DNA of 64,000 nucleotides from Larix kaempferi (lineage: Eukaryota; Streptophyta; Pinopsida; Pinales; Pinaceae). The notes under the pieces are model-generated. The model saw only the letters and a list, made by a program, of their open reading frames with translations. It was not told where the DNA came from and ran no database searches. The translations under genes were made by a program, and so were the position numbers. The DNA lies in NCBI GenBank assembly GCA_027924585.1, contig BSBM01000440.1, positions 13,051,501 to 13,115,500 on the forward strand, in the 5' to 3' direction. Positions 12,301 through 24,445 of this stretch are shown piece by piece (the first letter of the stretch is position 1; each line of letters starts with the position of its first letter).

Positions 12301-13918
12301 GGGACGCGTGGTTAAAATTGACCAGCTCACCTACTATGATCCCAGTGCTCCCGCGGCACCTGAAAATGTTCTCCCCATGGTTGAACAACCTGTTTCTCAT
12401 GCCACCACCTCGTTTGTTTCCTCTACGGGGCCTGGAGTCTACTCAGACGCGCCGATGACCTCCACCTTTCAATCCATTCCTCCCCCGTCATCTACGCCCG
12501 AAGTGTCTGACTTATGTACCTTGTCCCATGACAACCTACCAACTAACAATCAACCACCCTTGTTGCCAAAACCTCCATTGGTACCTAGCCACATTGGTGT
12601 TACACCTATCCATACCATCCCCTTTCTAGTCCCTCCATCAGGAGTAGTAAGCACCCCGGTTATGGCTACCCTTAGCCTCCCGGGGTTAACCTTGGGCTTA
12701 CCTGTCTGGTATCTTTCGCCTCCCGTTCGCCCCCCGACACCAGATGTCGTCCTCCAACCGGTGCAACCCATGGCTACTACCTCTCAGCCACCCCCCGGTG
12801 TCTCTACCCCTTCGTCTTCCACGACTCCCACCCCTCCTCCCAAACCCACTGGGGGCAGAGGCCCACAACCTTACACTGCTGTCCCACCTCCCAAGACAGT
12901 AAAAAACCCTCCAGTCTTTCGTGCTCATCCCAAATGCTCGCTGTGCGACGAGTTGGGCCATGCCACTCACCAATGCCCACAGTTACCAGCACTGCAGAAG
13001 CACATGCAGACGCTCGACGATGACCCCAACATCCCAACTGTCGAACTAAACCCCACTCCCAAGCCTAAGGATAAGTCCCTACGTACCAACCACTCCTGCG
13101 CCATATGCGGTATTTACGGGCATTATTCACATCATTGTCCCGATCTCCCGGATTACAGAGCGGCTCTCTATGAGATGAACAATCTGGATCTTGAGACGGC
13201 ACCACCTACCATCGAGGAGATCTACCCCCCGGTCTCTCCCCCTTCTGAAGAGGTTAATATCATCTATATGATCTCTTCAACCACCACTTCCAACACTACC
13301 CCCTCGTCAACCGATTTGACGGCGCAAACTTTCCGTACCGATGAGGAGATTCTTGAGGCCCTTACTGCCCCGGATTATCCCTGGGATGATATGCATCATC
13401 GTTCCTACTTCATCCCAGAAGCATCTTCCTCTAGCTCCGCTACCCAATACGCGGTTGAATCCAAAGACTTCCTCCCCACCAAGGTCGACTGGTTCAAGGA
13501 CCCTATTCCTGCTCCTGATGCCTTCGAGGAAGGTAACATGGCCAACATCTCACCTGTCATCCAAGTTGATATCGCTGCCCCAGGACGTGCCCCTGAACTC
13601 ATCACTTTAGGAGCATTCTGCAGTAAACAAGAGATTGAGGACTACATAAACCTTTTCCGAGAATTCCGTGATGTCTTTTCCTGGTCCTATACTGAGATGC
13701 CCGGTCTCGACCCCGCCATTATAGAGCACCACCTTGACACCTCTGAGTCAAGGGGCATAATAGATTCCCTCGACCCTGGGATAGGGGGCATGATCAATCA
13801 TTTTGAACCTTCCCTATCACATCTATCTCAGCACGTCAATGAACCCATTGTTCAAACCCACACATATGTGATCCATAATCACAAACCCCATGCACATAGC
13901 ATGGGGGCAAGTCATTAA
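9389..13918 (+). pseudogene. E2 gag-protease polyprotein, one in-frame TAG, original ATG apparently lost
   Basis: The frame is open from 9374 and carries no ATG where a start is expected; ATT at 9389 before GAG TCC CCG may be a mutated ATG. It runs to TAG at 10457-10459, then in the same frame to 13918, about 1510 codons in all. Seen: an Arg/Ser-rich N-terminus; a Pro/Thr/Gly-rich linker; a retrotransposon capsid region (KFEGKAGEDPQNHI ... GSAAKWY, about 10050-10456); a Pro/Gln-rich stretch; CCHC knuckle 1 CSICGVYGHYTHAC (11275-11316); retropepsin-like domain with IIDEGSST (Asp at 12014) and LLLGRSYMYAM; then knuckles 2 and 3, CSLCDELGHATHQC (12935-12976) and CAICGIYGHYSHHC (13097-13138); finally the start of the RT-proximal linker. 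RT is absent. The D-E-G protease triad also occurs in the old relative, so it looks like a family trait. Confidence 0.92.
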
Positions 13919-16603
13919 CCCTGCTCACTTTTTCACACTTGTGATCTCAACCATTTTTGAGGTCACATACCACTTGTAGATTTGATGTGATTAGATACAC
14001 CTAGTATTCTTCCTCCACAGGTCATCATTTCTCCCCACCACTGCATCCTTGGCTTGGTGGGCTCACCTTTATTTGCAACCATTTTTTTAACCTAGTTAGT
14101 TCCTTTGACCATTCCGGAGTCCTTATAACCTCCGTTTTTCACACCATTTGCACTGCCGGATTCATATTTCCGTGCTCGTGACGATGCTTGAGATCATTTC
14201 TCGCTCTCACCAGGACCAATATCAACATTGTGTCCCGACCCATAGTCGCCTCGGTTTGCGTGCCACTTCGGCCGTTCTCCATTTTTCACCTATTTTATAT
14301 CATCGGATTCATTTTTCCAAGCTGGTGATGATGCTTGAGATCATTTCTCGCTCTCACCCCCATATTTTTTGGGCCTTTTTCAAAATGCCCTTGTCACCTC
14401 GGTTTGCGTGCCACATCGGCCGTTACCCGTTTTTGACATCCTTTATATAGCCGGATTCATTTTTCCGAGCTCGTGATGATGCTTGAGATCATTTCTCGCT
14501 CTCACTTGGTACAATTTCAACATTGTGTCCCGACACCTTGCTGCCTCGGTTTGCGTGCCACATCGGCTGCTATCGGATTGTTCCACTTTTTTACATGAGC
14601 CATTCACTCCTGTCATACTGCAAATGTTTCGTTATTTTGCCACCATTTCATCTACCCCGCAAGGAGGCCCATCAGTGTTCCCACCTACCCTCGCTCTTGG
14701 TCACCATTATTGATCCTTGATTGAACACTTCCTCCTTGCCTGGCCATTCCTTTTGTTCGGTATAATTTTATCCCTTTTTCGGGCCGGACAAGTCCTTTAC
14801 GAAAAAGGCACTTAGGGAGTTTCTGTTAAGCTCTTTTCTGACTCCTAAAAGAATGAAAAGATCGTCGAGCAATCTTGCTTCCTTTCATGCTCGTTAAAGT
14901 ACCTGAAAGGGCGTCTATCTGGTATAAGTTTAACCCTTTTCCGGACCTGGTAGACTAATTACGAAAAAGGAATACTCTAGTCACACCGGCTAGAAGAGTT
15001 CTTAATTGCATCCTTTTATGCTTCTTTGGGCCTTGGAGACTAAATCTACGAAAAAGCAACCCCCTGGAGTCTTCTTACTTGCTTTCAGACTCTCTAAAAT
15101 TGAAAGCAACCACGAGCATGCACTGTCCTGGGCTCGGAAAATCCACACGACAGTACCATTCCATCACTTCAGAGTCTTCTTATCGCTTTCAGACTCCTTA
15201 AAATTGAAAGCCACCACGAGCATGAACTGTCCTGGGCTCGTAAAATCCACACGACAGTATCATTTTTACACAAACTTCTTCTAGTTCCTTAACCCATGAA
15301 GAAGTACCCTCCTGTGCCTCCTGGCACTATGATCGATCATCTCGGCAGCACCCCCAATCAGGTCGCCTTTGTTCAGAGTATTCAGCAGTCTTCTGCCATT
15401 TTACACCATCTTGAGTCTCCCTCAGCCAGTTATCCTCCCAGATCCATTACAGCTATGATCCCTTTCCCCTCAGTTAGTTTCATATGCTGCCAGATCATTC
15501 CCATTATCATACTCTGAACAAAGGAAGTTTGAGCCCATCCACTCTACTTGCCCAGTTGTCCCCCCACAGTTTATCAGTCCTGCCATCAGCACTATCACAT
15601 TTCGGTCTTGTACCTCGCGCTTCTGTCAAGGAAACATCATTGCCTTGATAGTTGCAGGTCTCCCTCTGTCGACGACAGCTCCTCTATTCCAGAGGATAGG
15701 CCCAGAGGTCCCTACGCCTTGGACTTATCACCATCTGTGGTAAGTGCCTACGGATCATTCCGAGAGGAATCATCATTTCCTCTCTGCGTGGTTGTTCCTC
15801 ACATGCTCGACTTCAACACCTTGATCGCATCGTTGAGGATCGCGTAGGATTATATCCCATCAGTTTTTTGTCGAAGACCCCGGATTTCCCCTGACTCTAG
15901 CACATTGGTGAGTCACTTCGGAACGCCCAGTTATATGTTCCCGTGGATGTCCGGGCTGCGTTGGCGATTGTATCCGGAAGCCATCCAGTTATATGCTTCC
16001 TGGAGTACCCATTTCAGTTCCAGTCCAGTGTACCACGGAGAGTATGACCCCAGTCACTATGATCCAGCAGCTCATCAGTTCCTTTGGTACCACACTTAGT
16101 AGCACTGTTGATGTTCCGGTGCACCAGTTCTTCAGTTCACACATGATCAGCTCAGCAGTAGGTCCCAGATTTGTGTCCCCTCTGGACTCTTATGATGTAC
16201 ACAGTGATCATGTATCTTACAGGTCCCCCTTTCTCGGGCCTCACAGTTATGTTTATGTATCTTGATACGAGCATGGGTATGCCCGCCTCGTCCATATATT
16301 GAGATTATTCCTCATTCAGTATTTGAGGTCATGTATATTTCAGGTCCCCATTTTTTGGACCCCATTGTTATTATGTTATATCCTGATACGAGCATGGGTA
16401 TGCCCGCCTCGTCCATATGATCAGATGATTCCTCATCCATTATTGAGGTTATGTACTTTTAGTTCTTGCAGTTGTTCGGGATCGTTGTTCCGGGCTTCAG
16501 TTTGTTTCTTCTCTTCTCTCCACATCCCAGGAAAACCATTCATGACTTATGATGTCCATCGGCCATACGATGAGCTCCTGACCTCGCACATCAGGGGGCA
16601 ATC
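13919..16603 (+). other. E2 non-coding 3' region with several small tandem duplications
   Basis: No reading frame here resembles pol. Repeats seen: three copies, about 148 bp apart, of GATGCTTGAGATCATTTCTC with GGTTTGCGTGCCAC (about 14155-14580); two copies 105 bp apart of a block starting GAGTCTTCTTA (15067, 15172); two copies about 122 bp apart of GATACGAGCATGGGTATGCC (about 16264, 16386). The last motif reappears in the old Tat element near 58043, confirming relationship of the 3' ends. Confidence 0.8.
16591..16603 (+). other. Polypurine tract of E2
   Basis: TCAGGGGGCAATC immediately before the 3' LTR. The old Tat element has AGGGGGCATC at the matching place (58231-58240). Confidence 0.85.
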
Positions 16604-17326
16604 TGTTAACACCCAAAAAGTGTTCACTACCTCATCTACCACATTATATGGCTCATTTGTCCATTTTCCCACCATATTTCCCTTAAAATCCCAAAAAATC
16701 CCATTAAAAAGCCTCCAAAAGGCCTAAAATGCCTCCAAAAGGCCATAAAACCCTCAAAATAGCCTAAAAAAGGCTAAAAAACCCCCTTTTCCTCCAAAAA
16801 TAGCAAAAATCCCCTAAAAAGGGAATAAAAAATATAAAATAATGAGGAAAAGGAGGAAAAAACCCTATACAGCTGCACAAAACCATGTGTTTCCCAAAAC
16901 CATGGGTCAACACTCCACCACCAAAAAACTATAAATAGGTGATGGAGATCCCTTATTCCATATCCACAATCACAAGCACCCTTACTCTGCCAAAATCTCT
17001 CCCGAAACCCTAGTTCATCATTGAACTATTTTCGCCTTGAGAGCCACTTTTGGCCCATCCCCACCATTGGAGAAGGAGAAGGAGCATTCTGAAGCTTGGA
17101 GCATCCTCTTGGACACTGCAAAGGGCTTCATCAACCTCCACATTGGAGGTAATATCAATACAAAACCATTTTTTATATCTTTTGTTTATGTCTCATGCAA
17201 TGTTTAAAGTAGTTTTTTAATTGTTATTTTAGCTTAATTGTTTACACTTACTGAACTGCTACTAAGGAGTCCATTCTCCTTAGTAGGTGCTCATTTGCAC
17301 AAGCTAGGGATAAAACCCTAGCTACA
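16604..17326 (+). repeat. 3' LTR of E2
   Basis: TGTTAACACCC ... CCTAGCTACA. Same length as the 5' LTR with three differences seen. Followed by target duplication GATCT and then the interrupted E1 leader. Confidence 0.96.
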
Positions 17327-17475
17327 GATCTATAGCTCAAAAGAAAGGTATTGAAGAGAGCTATCCAGCCATACAACCAAAAAGCAATAATACCAACTTT
17401 GGGCTGAAACCCTAACTTCACCAAAGAGAGAGAAAGAGGTATTCTTACCTTGTGAAAGATGTCCTATTCAGTATA

Positions 17476-17487
17476 GCTCTGATACCA
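17476..17487 (-). other. Primer binding site of E1 (tRNA-Met type)
   Basis: The minus strand reads TGGTATCAGAGC, directly after the end of the 5' LTR. This is the classical primer site of plant Ty1/copia elements. Confidence 0.95.
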
Positions 17488-17976
17488 TGTTAAGTTTTAA
17501 ACCAAATAGACAAGCATGATCTCTGAAAGAAACACAATCACAAGATAGACACACAATATACCCTGGGAAACCCTCATGGGGTAGAAAACCCAACAAAGCT
17601 TTCCTCAATAAGATGATCAACCAAAATACAAGATGTGCTCCTTCTCCTTGACTCCTTAGCAGATCTCCCAGACAAGTGCGCACTCTTCCACAAGTGAGTG
17701 AGTGATCTAATGAGGAGTTCACCTCCTCTATTTATACTTGACTCCCAACTGACTAAAAGACCTAATGGGGCCGACCTCACCTGGAGAAGTCTAATAACCC
17801 CTAAAATATAACTGCAGGGCCGACCCACACATGGTGGGTCTAATAACCCTAGTTAATACAAACCCCTGGAGGAATAAACATCTCTAGATACATGATAGGG
17901 TTACCTCGGAGGAATGAAACATCTCCGGAATAATAAAGTACAAATATAATATTCTTTGAAGTTACAATATTCAACA
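17488..17976 (-). repeat. 5' LTR of E1 (489 bp)
   Basis: The minus strand starts TGTTGAATATTG (17976) and ends AAACTTAACA (17488). It contains TATAAATAG on the minus strand (plus 17728-17736). Confidence 0.95.
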
Positions 17977-19763
17977 CTTAGAACCTTTGCGAACAAACCT
18001 TTTCATTTGTAAAGCCGATATTTCTTTAATAGTAGTCTTCCCTGGAATTCCTCTTACTACAATGGTGTTACTGTCTTCATCTATGCATGATAAGGTTTTA
18101 TCATAACAATTTAAAATCACTCTATGTTTCTCTACCCAGTCCAGTCTAATCAACATATCATAATATCCTAAAGGCATAATATTTAAATCAGCATGTGTCT
18201 TAAAACCATTCATATTAAATTCACATTCTTTCACAAAACTAGTTACTTTTCCTTTCGTGCCCATAGCAAGTCGAACTAACCAAGACTTGTCAAATTTGGT
18301 TTCCTGTAATTCACAGAGTTCTACGATTCTGGGTGAAACATAACTTAAACTTGCACAAGGATCAATTGATATAGATATTTGTTTATCTTTTAACATACCT
18401 TCGATTTCCACCATAGATGTTTGATGATCTTCTTGCCTGTTTTTCAATGCTGAGCTAATTTTGGGCATGCTCCTTGCTATATCTCCCATAGTATTATCTT
18501 CTTGAATAGTGTGTACATTGTTGAAATTCTTTCTTGTAACTGGACATTCTTTAAAATAATGGGGTTCACCACATTCCCAACATTTTAAGGGTTCTCTTTG
18601 AGTAATATTTTTATTATAAGCAGTAGGTACTTCTTTTACTATAGGATTCTGTTTCCTATTACTCTTGTAATTATTTCCTTGATAATTCCTATAATTATTT
18701 CCAAAAGTTTTATTGAATCTTGTACCTTTATTTTTATGTTCAAAACTTTCACATCTTTTATTCTTCCAACTTGGTATATTATCTCGTCTATTTTTATTTT
18801 GGTCATAACATAAATTTGCTTTTCTCATAGTTTCATCTAATGTTTTGGGATTATCATACTCAATTATTTCTTTATAAATTGTTGGTAAACAACTTAGAAA
18901 GCGTTGTAATTTAGGTTTCTCATCAATAATATAGGGTACACAACATAATAAGATCAGGAACTTACTGCACAATTCTTTCATTGTCATAGTCCCTAACTTT
19001 AAATCATAAAATTCTTTAGCTTTTTCTTCGTAGTATTGTTATGATAAGTATTTCCTTTTAAAGTATTTCTTAAAAATATGCCATGTCAAGTAACATTCCT
19101 TAATTTTTACCTTTTTAATATCTTGCCACCAAATATCATCCTTCCCAGTTAGATTATAAATTGTCATTTTTGCTTTTAATTCATCAAAATAATTATAAAT
19201 TTGAAAATATTTTTTCATTCCCGAAAACCAGGCCTCTGCCTCTTCTCTTGTTTCCATCTCACAATTGAATATACTGGAGGTTTGATTTTCTTAAACTCAT
19301 AAGAAATTTCTTCATAAGGTTTATATTTTCTTCTTTGTTTATTACCATCACTGCTTTCACTAGATTCCTTAAAATTTTGTTTACTCGGTTTAGCTGATTT
19401 TCCACTTGAAGACTCAGTTTCACTATCTAAAATTTTTAATTTTCTAGCTTTACGTTTATAAGATGTAGTTCTTTTTGTTTCTATTTCAGGTCCTTTATTC
19501 TTCTCTACTTCCTAATTATGTATTTTTGTCAACAAGACATTATTTAGTTCTTCTTGTGCTTTTAAAATGCGTTCATTATCTTCTTTAACACTTTGTAATT
19601 CCACTTTCAAATCTTTTACTATTTGTAGAAGTTTAGATGGATTGCCATTTCTGCTTTCATTTAGATGCACCCATAAATTTTCATCATTAATGCTCTCTTG
19701 TTCAATGTTTTCTTGTTCTTTAGGGAGAGAATCTTCTTTAGCGGACATTTCAACTTCTACCAT
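17977..19763 (-). pseudogene. gag-protease of an older Ty3/gypsy element interrupted by E1
   Basis: Three pieces on the minus strand. 19763-19512 is an acidic, coiled-coil-like gag N-terminus starting MVEVEMSAKEDS. 19257-19039 is capsid with EAEAWFSGMKKYF and WWQDIKK. 18987-17977 is capsid end, zinc knuckle and protease, to the start of the pol linker ISALQMKRFVRKG. The knuckle CWECGEPHYFKEC lacks one residue of the usual CX2CX4HX4C spacing. The protease motif reads IDPCASLSYVS, so the D-(S/T)-G triad is altered. Frameshifts and stops separate the pieces. E1 sits exactly at the 3' end; the remaining pol would lie left of the window. Not functional. Confidence 0.88.
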
Positions 19764-19889
19764 AATTCCTGCAAAATCAAGGTTATTTTTCTCTTCCTGA
19801 AAATAAGGAGAATCAAACCATAATACATGTTAGTTTTCTGTTTATAATTGCTTTGGTGTTGGGCCTTTTAGGCCGAGTGTTGTAACCGT

Positions 19890-19901
19890 GCTATGATACC
19901 A
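19890..19901 (-). other. Primer binding site of the older Ty3/gypsy element
   Basis: The minus strand reads TGGTATCATAGC, one base from the tRNA-Met-type site, three bases after the inferred LTR end at 19905. Confidence 0.7.
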
Positions 19902-19904
19902 TTT

Positions 19905-22900
19905 TGTCACAACCCCAAAATACTTGTAATTTTTTTTTTTATATATACTCTTTTACTTAATAGCATAGTCTCACATTCATCTAACTTTTAATTACTCATA
20001 CACTTGATTTTATTCCAAGTTCTAATCCAAGGTTGCTTGCATGTTGGGAAGTGTACACATACACTTCTTGGGATCGTAGATCGACCAAGGTAAGCTTATA
20101 CTTGTGTTACATTCGAAGTTCCCTAGTAAGTTATTTAATATCAAGGTCTGAGTTTATTTTAAAACGCATTGGTTATGACCTAGGTTGAAACCTAAAGGTT
20201 TAAACTTAGTCCTAAATGTGATATCCATGCATATAACTTGCACTAGTGATATTGTTTATACACATTAAGTCTTACTTATGGTTAATATATGGTTAAAGGT
20301 TGAATGCATATTTTAACACTTCGAAAACCTTGTTTAAGGTTTATACCAACCATATGATAGCATATACTATGGATTTAAATGTTTGAAGTTGGAAAAAAAC
20401 TCGTGGAAATAGTCTCGACAACAAGCAAGGGTGTTAATGCCATGCTATGTGAATGGTTTGACATTTTCACTTAATGTTTGAACCCGTGGCATGCGAATTG
20501 ACAGCACAACCAAGGTAGTTGATTCCATTTTTTCAGCGTATAAAGTGCTCTTTAGACCTCGATTCGATAGATGAATGTTAACCCTCTATTTGTACTAGGC
20601 TACGTATGCTCTCCATAATTAGATGGGATCTCCTCGGGCTAGGTTGATATTGGAAAGTGTGCATCATTAAATTTTTGCTCCCAATTGGATTTGGATACTT
20701 TCGAAAGGTTTGTTGGTTTTGTTCATTGATGGTTTTTGCAGATAGCCCCCGCCGAGATTTTCTCCCTTTGGTCAAAACCAGTAACGATCATTCGAGTTCT
20801 GTAACTTGCAGTGTTGGAAGGGTTAGAACAAAGAAGAGAGAGTGGAGATTTTACAGAGCCAAGCTTTGTCTCTCATCCTCTGACTCTGTTATTTCTTGAT
20901 AGTTTTCCTTAATCTCTGTTTACGGAAGTTTTGGTGGATTATCTCTGTGGATTTGGATGGTGACTATTTACTCCATTCTTGTGGAAGGTGTTTCTCTATT
21001 CGTGCTTGGAGTGTCTGTGAGGAGAACACTCGGCTAGGGTAAGTTTTCTTTGTTTATGCATTTCGTTTTTTTATAGTTCCTATCAGGTTAAAATGATTCG
21101 TAGAGTTAATATTGTTTACATTTTCTTGCACAGGTGTTTGCGAAGAGCCTATGCATGAATATTTTCTTGGAATAAGGTAAGATATGTTCAAATTTTGTTC
21201 ATTTATGTTTTTCTTTGTATTTATACTCAATGGATATGCCTTTGATAAATTTCATGTTGTTTTCCTTTCTTTTTGCTCACTGTAGGCGAGGAACATTTTG
21301 CTTATTACAGTGTTCTAGTTTTGTTCCTGGATAATGTCATTACCATTGGGGGTTTTGGGTGCTTTCATGATTTTATTGAAAGGTAAAAAATGTTACTATA
21401 TGATGGAAAACTCTCGGCTATGATAATTCCATTCCCAAAACCACTACCATTCTCTCAGGCATGCATGTTTCTTTTGGTAAGCTTTCGATACTCTATTAAT
21501 TACTAAATCATTAGGGTTTTGTATACAAATGTTAAGAGGTTTAACTGCTTGCATATCTTGTATGCACATAAAATATGACGATGAAGGTATCCAACTTTGT
21601 GATAGCTAAAATATTTTCCTATTGGGGTTTAGTAAAGACTTGGTGGCCGCTGGCTTCCGGAATAGCGAGAGTTCAACCTGGAAAGCTTCTTTTGACCATA
21701 TTATTTGTTTAAATCTTTCAAACGTTCCACTGTAAATCAATTCTAAACTAGTTTATTTGTTTTTTGTTTGGGTATAAAACAATGGCGTGGCCTTACAACG
21801 ATTTGGTTAACCTTTCGTGATACCATTAACCAGGTATGAAAAATACTCTTCCTTTAGTCGACAGGATGAGGAGTATCTCTACTAATGTGTATGAGTTTGA
21901 AATACTGGGGAGTTAGCCTTTCGGCTTCTTGCGACCTGATGGTATATTTTAAGTTAAGTTTAAAATGCGCTTATGGAATTAGTGTATGAATTGATGATTC
22001 TAGAATTAAGACTCTGCGATTTTAATGAGTTTGGTTCAGTCTAGATGGAATGTCTTGTTTAGAGATTTAACTTTTAAATCCAAGGGATTCATATTCTCAA
22101 TGTAATTTATACTCTGTAAATTTATATAAAGATCAGAGTACTGAAAGATCTTGCCTTATTTTTGTCATTGCTACTGTGTAATACTTATATGGGATGTTTG
22201 CTTTTCCTCTCGACTCAATTTATAACTTGGAAACATTTACAATTTGATATTCAATATGTAGGGTTTGAATACCTTACTCCGTGTATTCTTTGGTTTGAAA
22301 GTGTTTAATCTGGCCTTCTTGGCATATTCATAGTTTATCAGTTATAATTATAATCTCCTTGTTTTAGTGTACTAAGAAGCCTCTCGGCTCTTTTATTAAC
22401 TCTATGCATTATTAGTATATATTATATATATACTTTGTTATTGAATTTGTTTATGATAGTTTAGTTTGTACTAAAATATTTATCTAACATGATATTAAGT
22501 TCTGGTTGAAAAGCCTATATATATTATATATAAATTTATACAAGAATATAAATTATGCCTACTCTATAATTCCAATTGATATAAGCACTGTGCATAAAAT
22601 TATTTATAAACAATAAATGAAAAAAAGTAATTGATAAATTACTTAATGCATAAATATAAACTTCTGAATATAAGCCTGAATAAAGAAGCTAGTATAATTT
22701 TAATAAACAATGGCAAGAATGTAACTAATTAAATCTAGAATAGGATGAAGTAGAACAGAACCTGAAACCAATTGATGGGAAATCAAAACTGAAGGTCGCC
22801 ATTCATCCCAACCAACTTCCAGAACAACCAAGTTACTTGCTCTGAAACCCCCGAGCTTTTTTGCTGTCTTTGCATACTATATATCATATTCCCCCTCCAT

Positions 22901-23309
22901 CACAAGCCTCCTACTCATTTGATGGGTTCAATACTTATAGTAATTTTCCTAGGACTTGGTCATTTATGAGTGCCACCTGCTCCATTATTACTCCACAATG
23001 AGTCTCGACTTGATTTTTAGGGAGGATGCCTCCTGCATCATTTGATATTTCATTAAGCAATATTTCCACTTGTGATTTTCTCTTGACACTTGTCATTCCT
23101 CCTTGTGGGTCAACAAACACTCTATAACAAATACTTCAGTTTTGATTCTCTCAATTTTTAATTATTTATTAATTAATAATTTTTTTACATTTATTTTGAC
23201 CTCACTTGGTAAAAATGTCAAAATAAAATAATAACATAAGGTTTTTAAAACAATAAATATTCGGTTTCTTTGGTGTATTACATATGTGAAAGAAGTGACT
23301 ACGACAAAG
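19905..23309 (-). other. 5' LTR of the older Ty3/gypsy element (right end unresolved) plus unassigned sequence
   Basis: On the plus strand the LTR edge reads TGTCACAACCCCAAAATAC at 19905; on the minus strand this is the LTR 3' end GGGGTTGTGACA. The other LTR is outside the window, so I cannot fix the far boundary. The rest is AT-rich with no reading frame that I recognise. A 61-codon minus-strand frame at 22935-23120 has no family signature that I know. Confidence 0.55.
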
Positions 23310-23329
23310 AACCAAAATAAGTACTTTTC

Positions 23330-24445
23330 ATGGCCTTTGTGGAAGAAAGCAATGATGAAAAGAAGAAGAAAAATTCAAATAATACTCCAGTTGTGCAAAG
23401 AAAACTAGGATCACTAGACAAATACTTCTTTAGTGGATCATTCAAAACACCTCCAAATCCAGTTGCAAAAGTTAAGATAAATAATCAATGTGAAGAAGAA
23501 GAAGATGCTGGAGATGTTGACTAGAAATGTGAATTGATTAGTTCCTTAGATGAATTGAGGAAGTCAAGAAAGAAGAGTAAATTCTTGCAGGAGCAGCTGT
23601 CGAAGTATGAAGAACAAGAAAAGTTATTTCTGAGAGTATCTTGATGTAAAGGTTTGTGAAAAATTGATCAACTATGAGAAACAACTGATTTGTGCACAAG
23701 ATAAGGTCAAAGTGCTTGAAGAAAATAAACTTGCATTAAAGGATTCTTTGGAATAATTAGCGCAGATAAATAGGATAGTGGCAAGTCAACTTGAGGAGAA
23801 GGACAAAGAGATATCTCATCTAAAGGAAAGATAGTTGAAATGAAGGAAAAGAAACAAGTTCAATTTCCCATAGTAAATTGCGCACATCAAGAAAGAAACA
23901 AGACTAGTGTTGAAGATGAAATGAAGAACAAGTTCAAAGATAACACATCAATTCTAGACAAGATCCTGAATGATCATAGATCACCTGAAGACAAATCAGG
24001 TCTTGGTTATGAAAAGGAATCAAAGAAGGTCTGCGATATAGAACATTGCCCAAATCATGTTAAGTCTTTTAGGTATGACAGTTCCTTCTACAACTACAAC
24101 TCTTTCCAATATAATAACCAAATAAGGATCTATAAGATGAAGTACACAATATGCAATCACTTTGGTCATGTTGAAAAATATTGTCAAACTATGAGATGCT
24201 ATGCATGTGAGGGTTTTGGACATAAGGATTTGTACTGTCGAAGAGTAGTAAACTATTCAGATGAAGAATTATTGCGCAAAGGAAATCACATTCCAAGGAA
24301 TCATAGTGAAAATTCTCAAGTACAGAATCAAGACGGAAGTGAGCACAAGAAAACTTGGGTAAGGAAATCTCCTCAAAAGTGTGCAGAAGAACCAGACAAT
24401 CCAAGTACATCCAAAGAAGCAAGCAAGTGTTGCTCCTCCTGCTGA
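23330..24445 (+). pseudogene. C-terminal half of a plant copia-type gag
   Basis: Consecutive frames read the familiar plant gag order: AFVEESNDE; a coiled-coil stretch (about 23530-23840, KCELISSLDELRKSRKKSKF and later LEENKLALKDSLE); FKDNTSILDKILNDHRSPED with KSGLGYEKE; then paired zinc knuckles. Knuckle 2 is canonical (CYACEGFGHKDLYC). Knuckle 1 has Tyr for its first Cys (YTICNHFGHVEKYC). At least three stops or frameshifts lie between 23521 and 23840. A Lys/Ser-rich tail ends at 24445. No protease, integrase or RT follows. Confidence 0.75.

Larger units (their letters stand above)
7102..17326 (+). mobile_element. E2: young non-autonomous Tat-like Ty3/gypsy element (gag-protease only)
   Basis: Two 723-bp LTRs (7102-7824, 16604-17326) differ at only three sites that I can find. 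They are flanked by a perfect 5-bp duplication GATCT (7097-7101 and 17327-17331). The internal region has a TGGCGACTCC primer site of the tRNA-Arg type known from Tat/Ogre elements, a long leader, a gag-protease frame (9389-13918), 2.7 kb without coding capacity, and a polypurine tract. The frame stops just after the FREFRDVFSWSY and EHHLDT sequence that normally leads into Tat RT. No RT, RNase H or integrase follows. The decayed relative at 35410-41514 still has those domains, which identifies what is missing. Confidence 0.93.
1..17976 (-). mobile_element. E1: Ty1/copia LTR retrotransposon, minus strand, carrying nested E2
   Basis: Both LTRs are present. Positions 1-334 match 17643-17976 at constant offset with about four substitutions (about 98.8% identity). 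The first 155 bp of the left (3') LTR lie outside the window. On the minus strand the order is 5' LTR (17976-17488), tRNA-Met primer site (17487-17476), leader, gag-pol (6694-2576), a 2.2-kb repeat-filled 3' region, polypurine tract (346-335) and 3' LTR. Domain order protease-integrase-RT-RNase H assigns it to Ty1/copia. Without nested E2 the element is about 7.9 kb. It interrupts a Ty3/gypsy gag-protease region at 17977. The expected 5-bp duplication there is CTTAG (17977-17981), but its partner is off-window. Confidence 0.95.

Noticed and set aside
22935-23120. Minus-strand 61-codon frame with ordinary-looking composition
   Set aside because: Too short and without any motif that I know; could be an exon or part of an unknown element, but unsupported.
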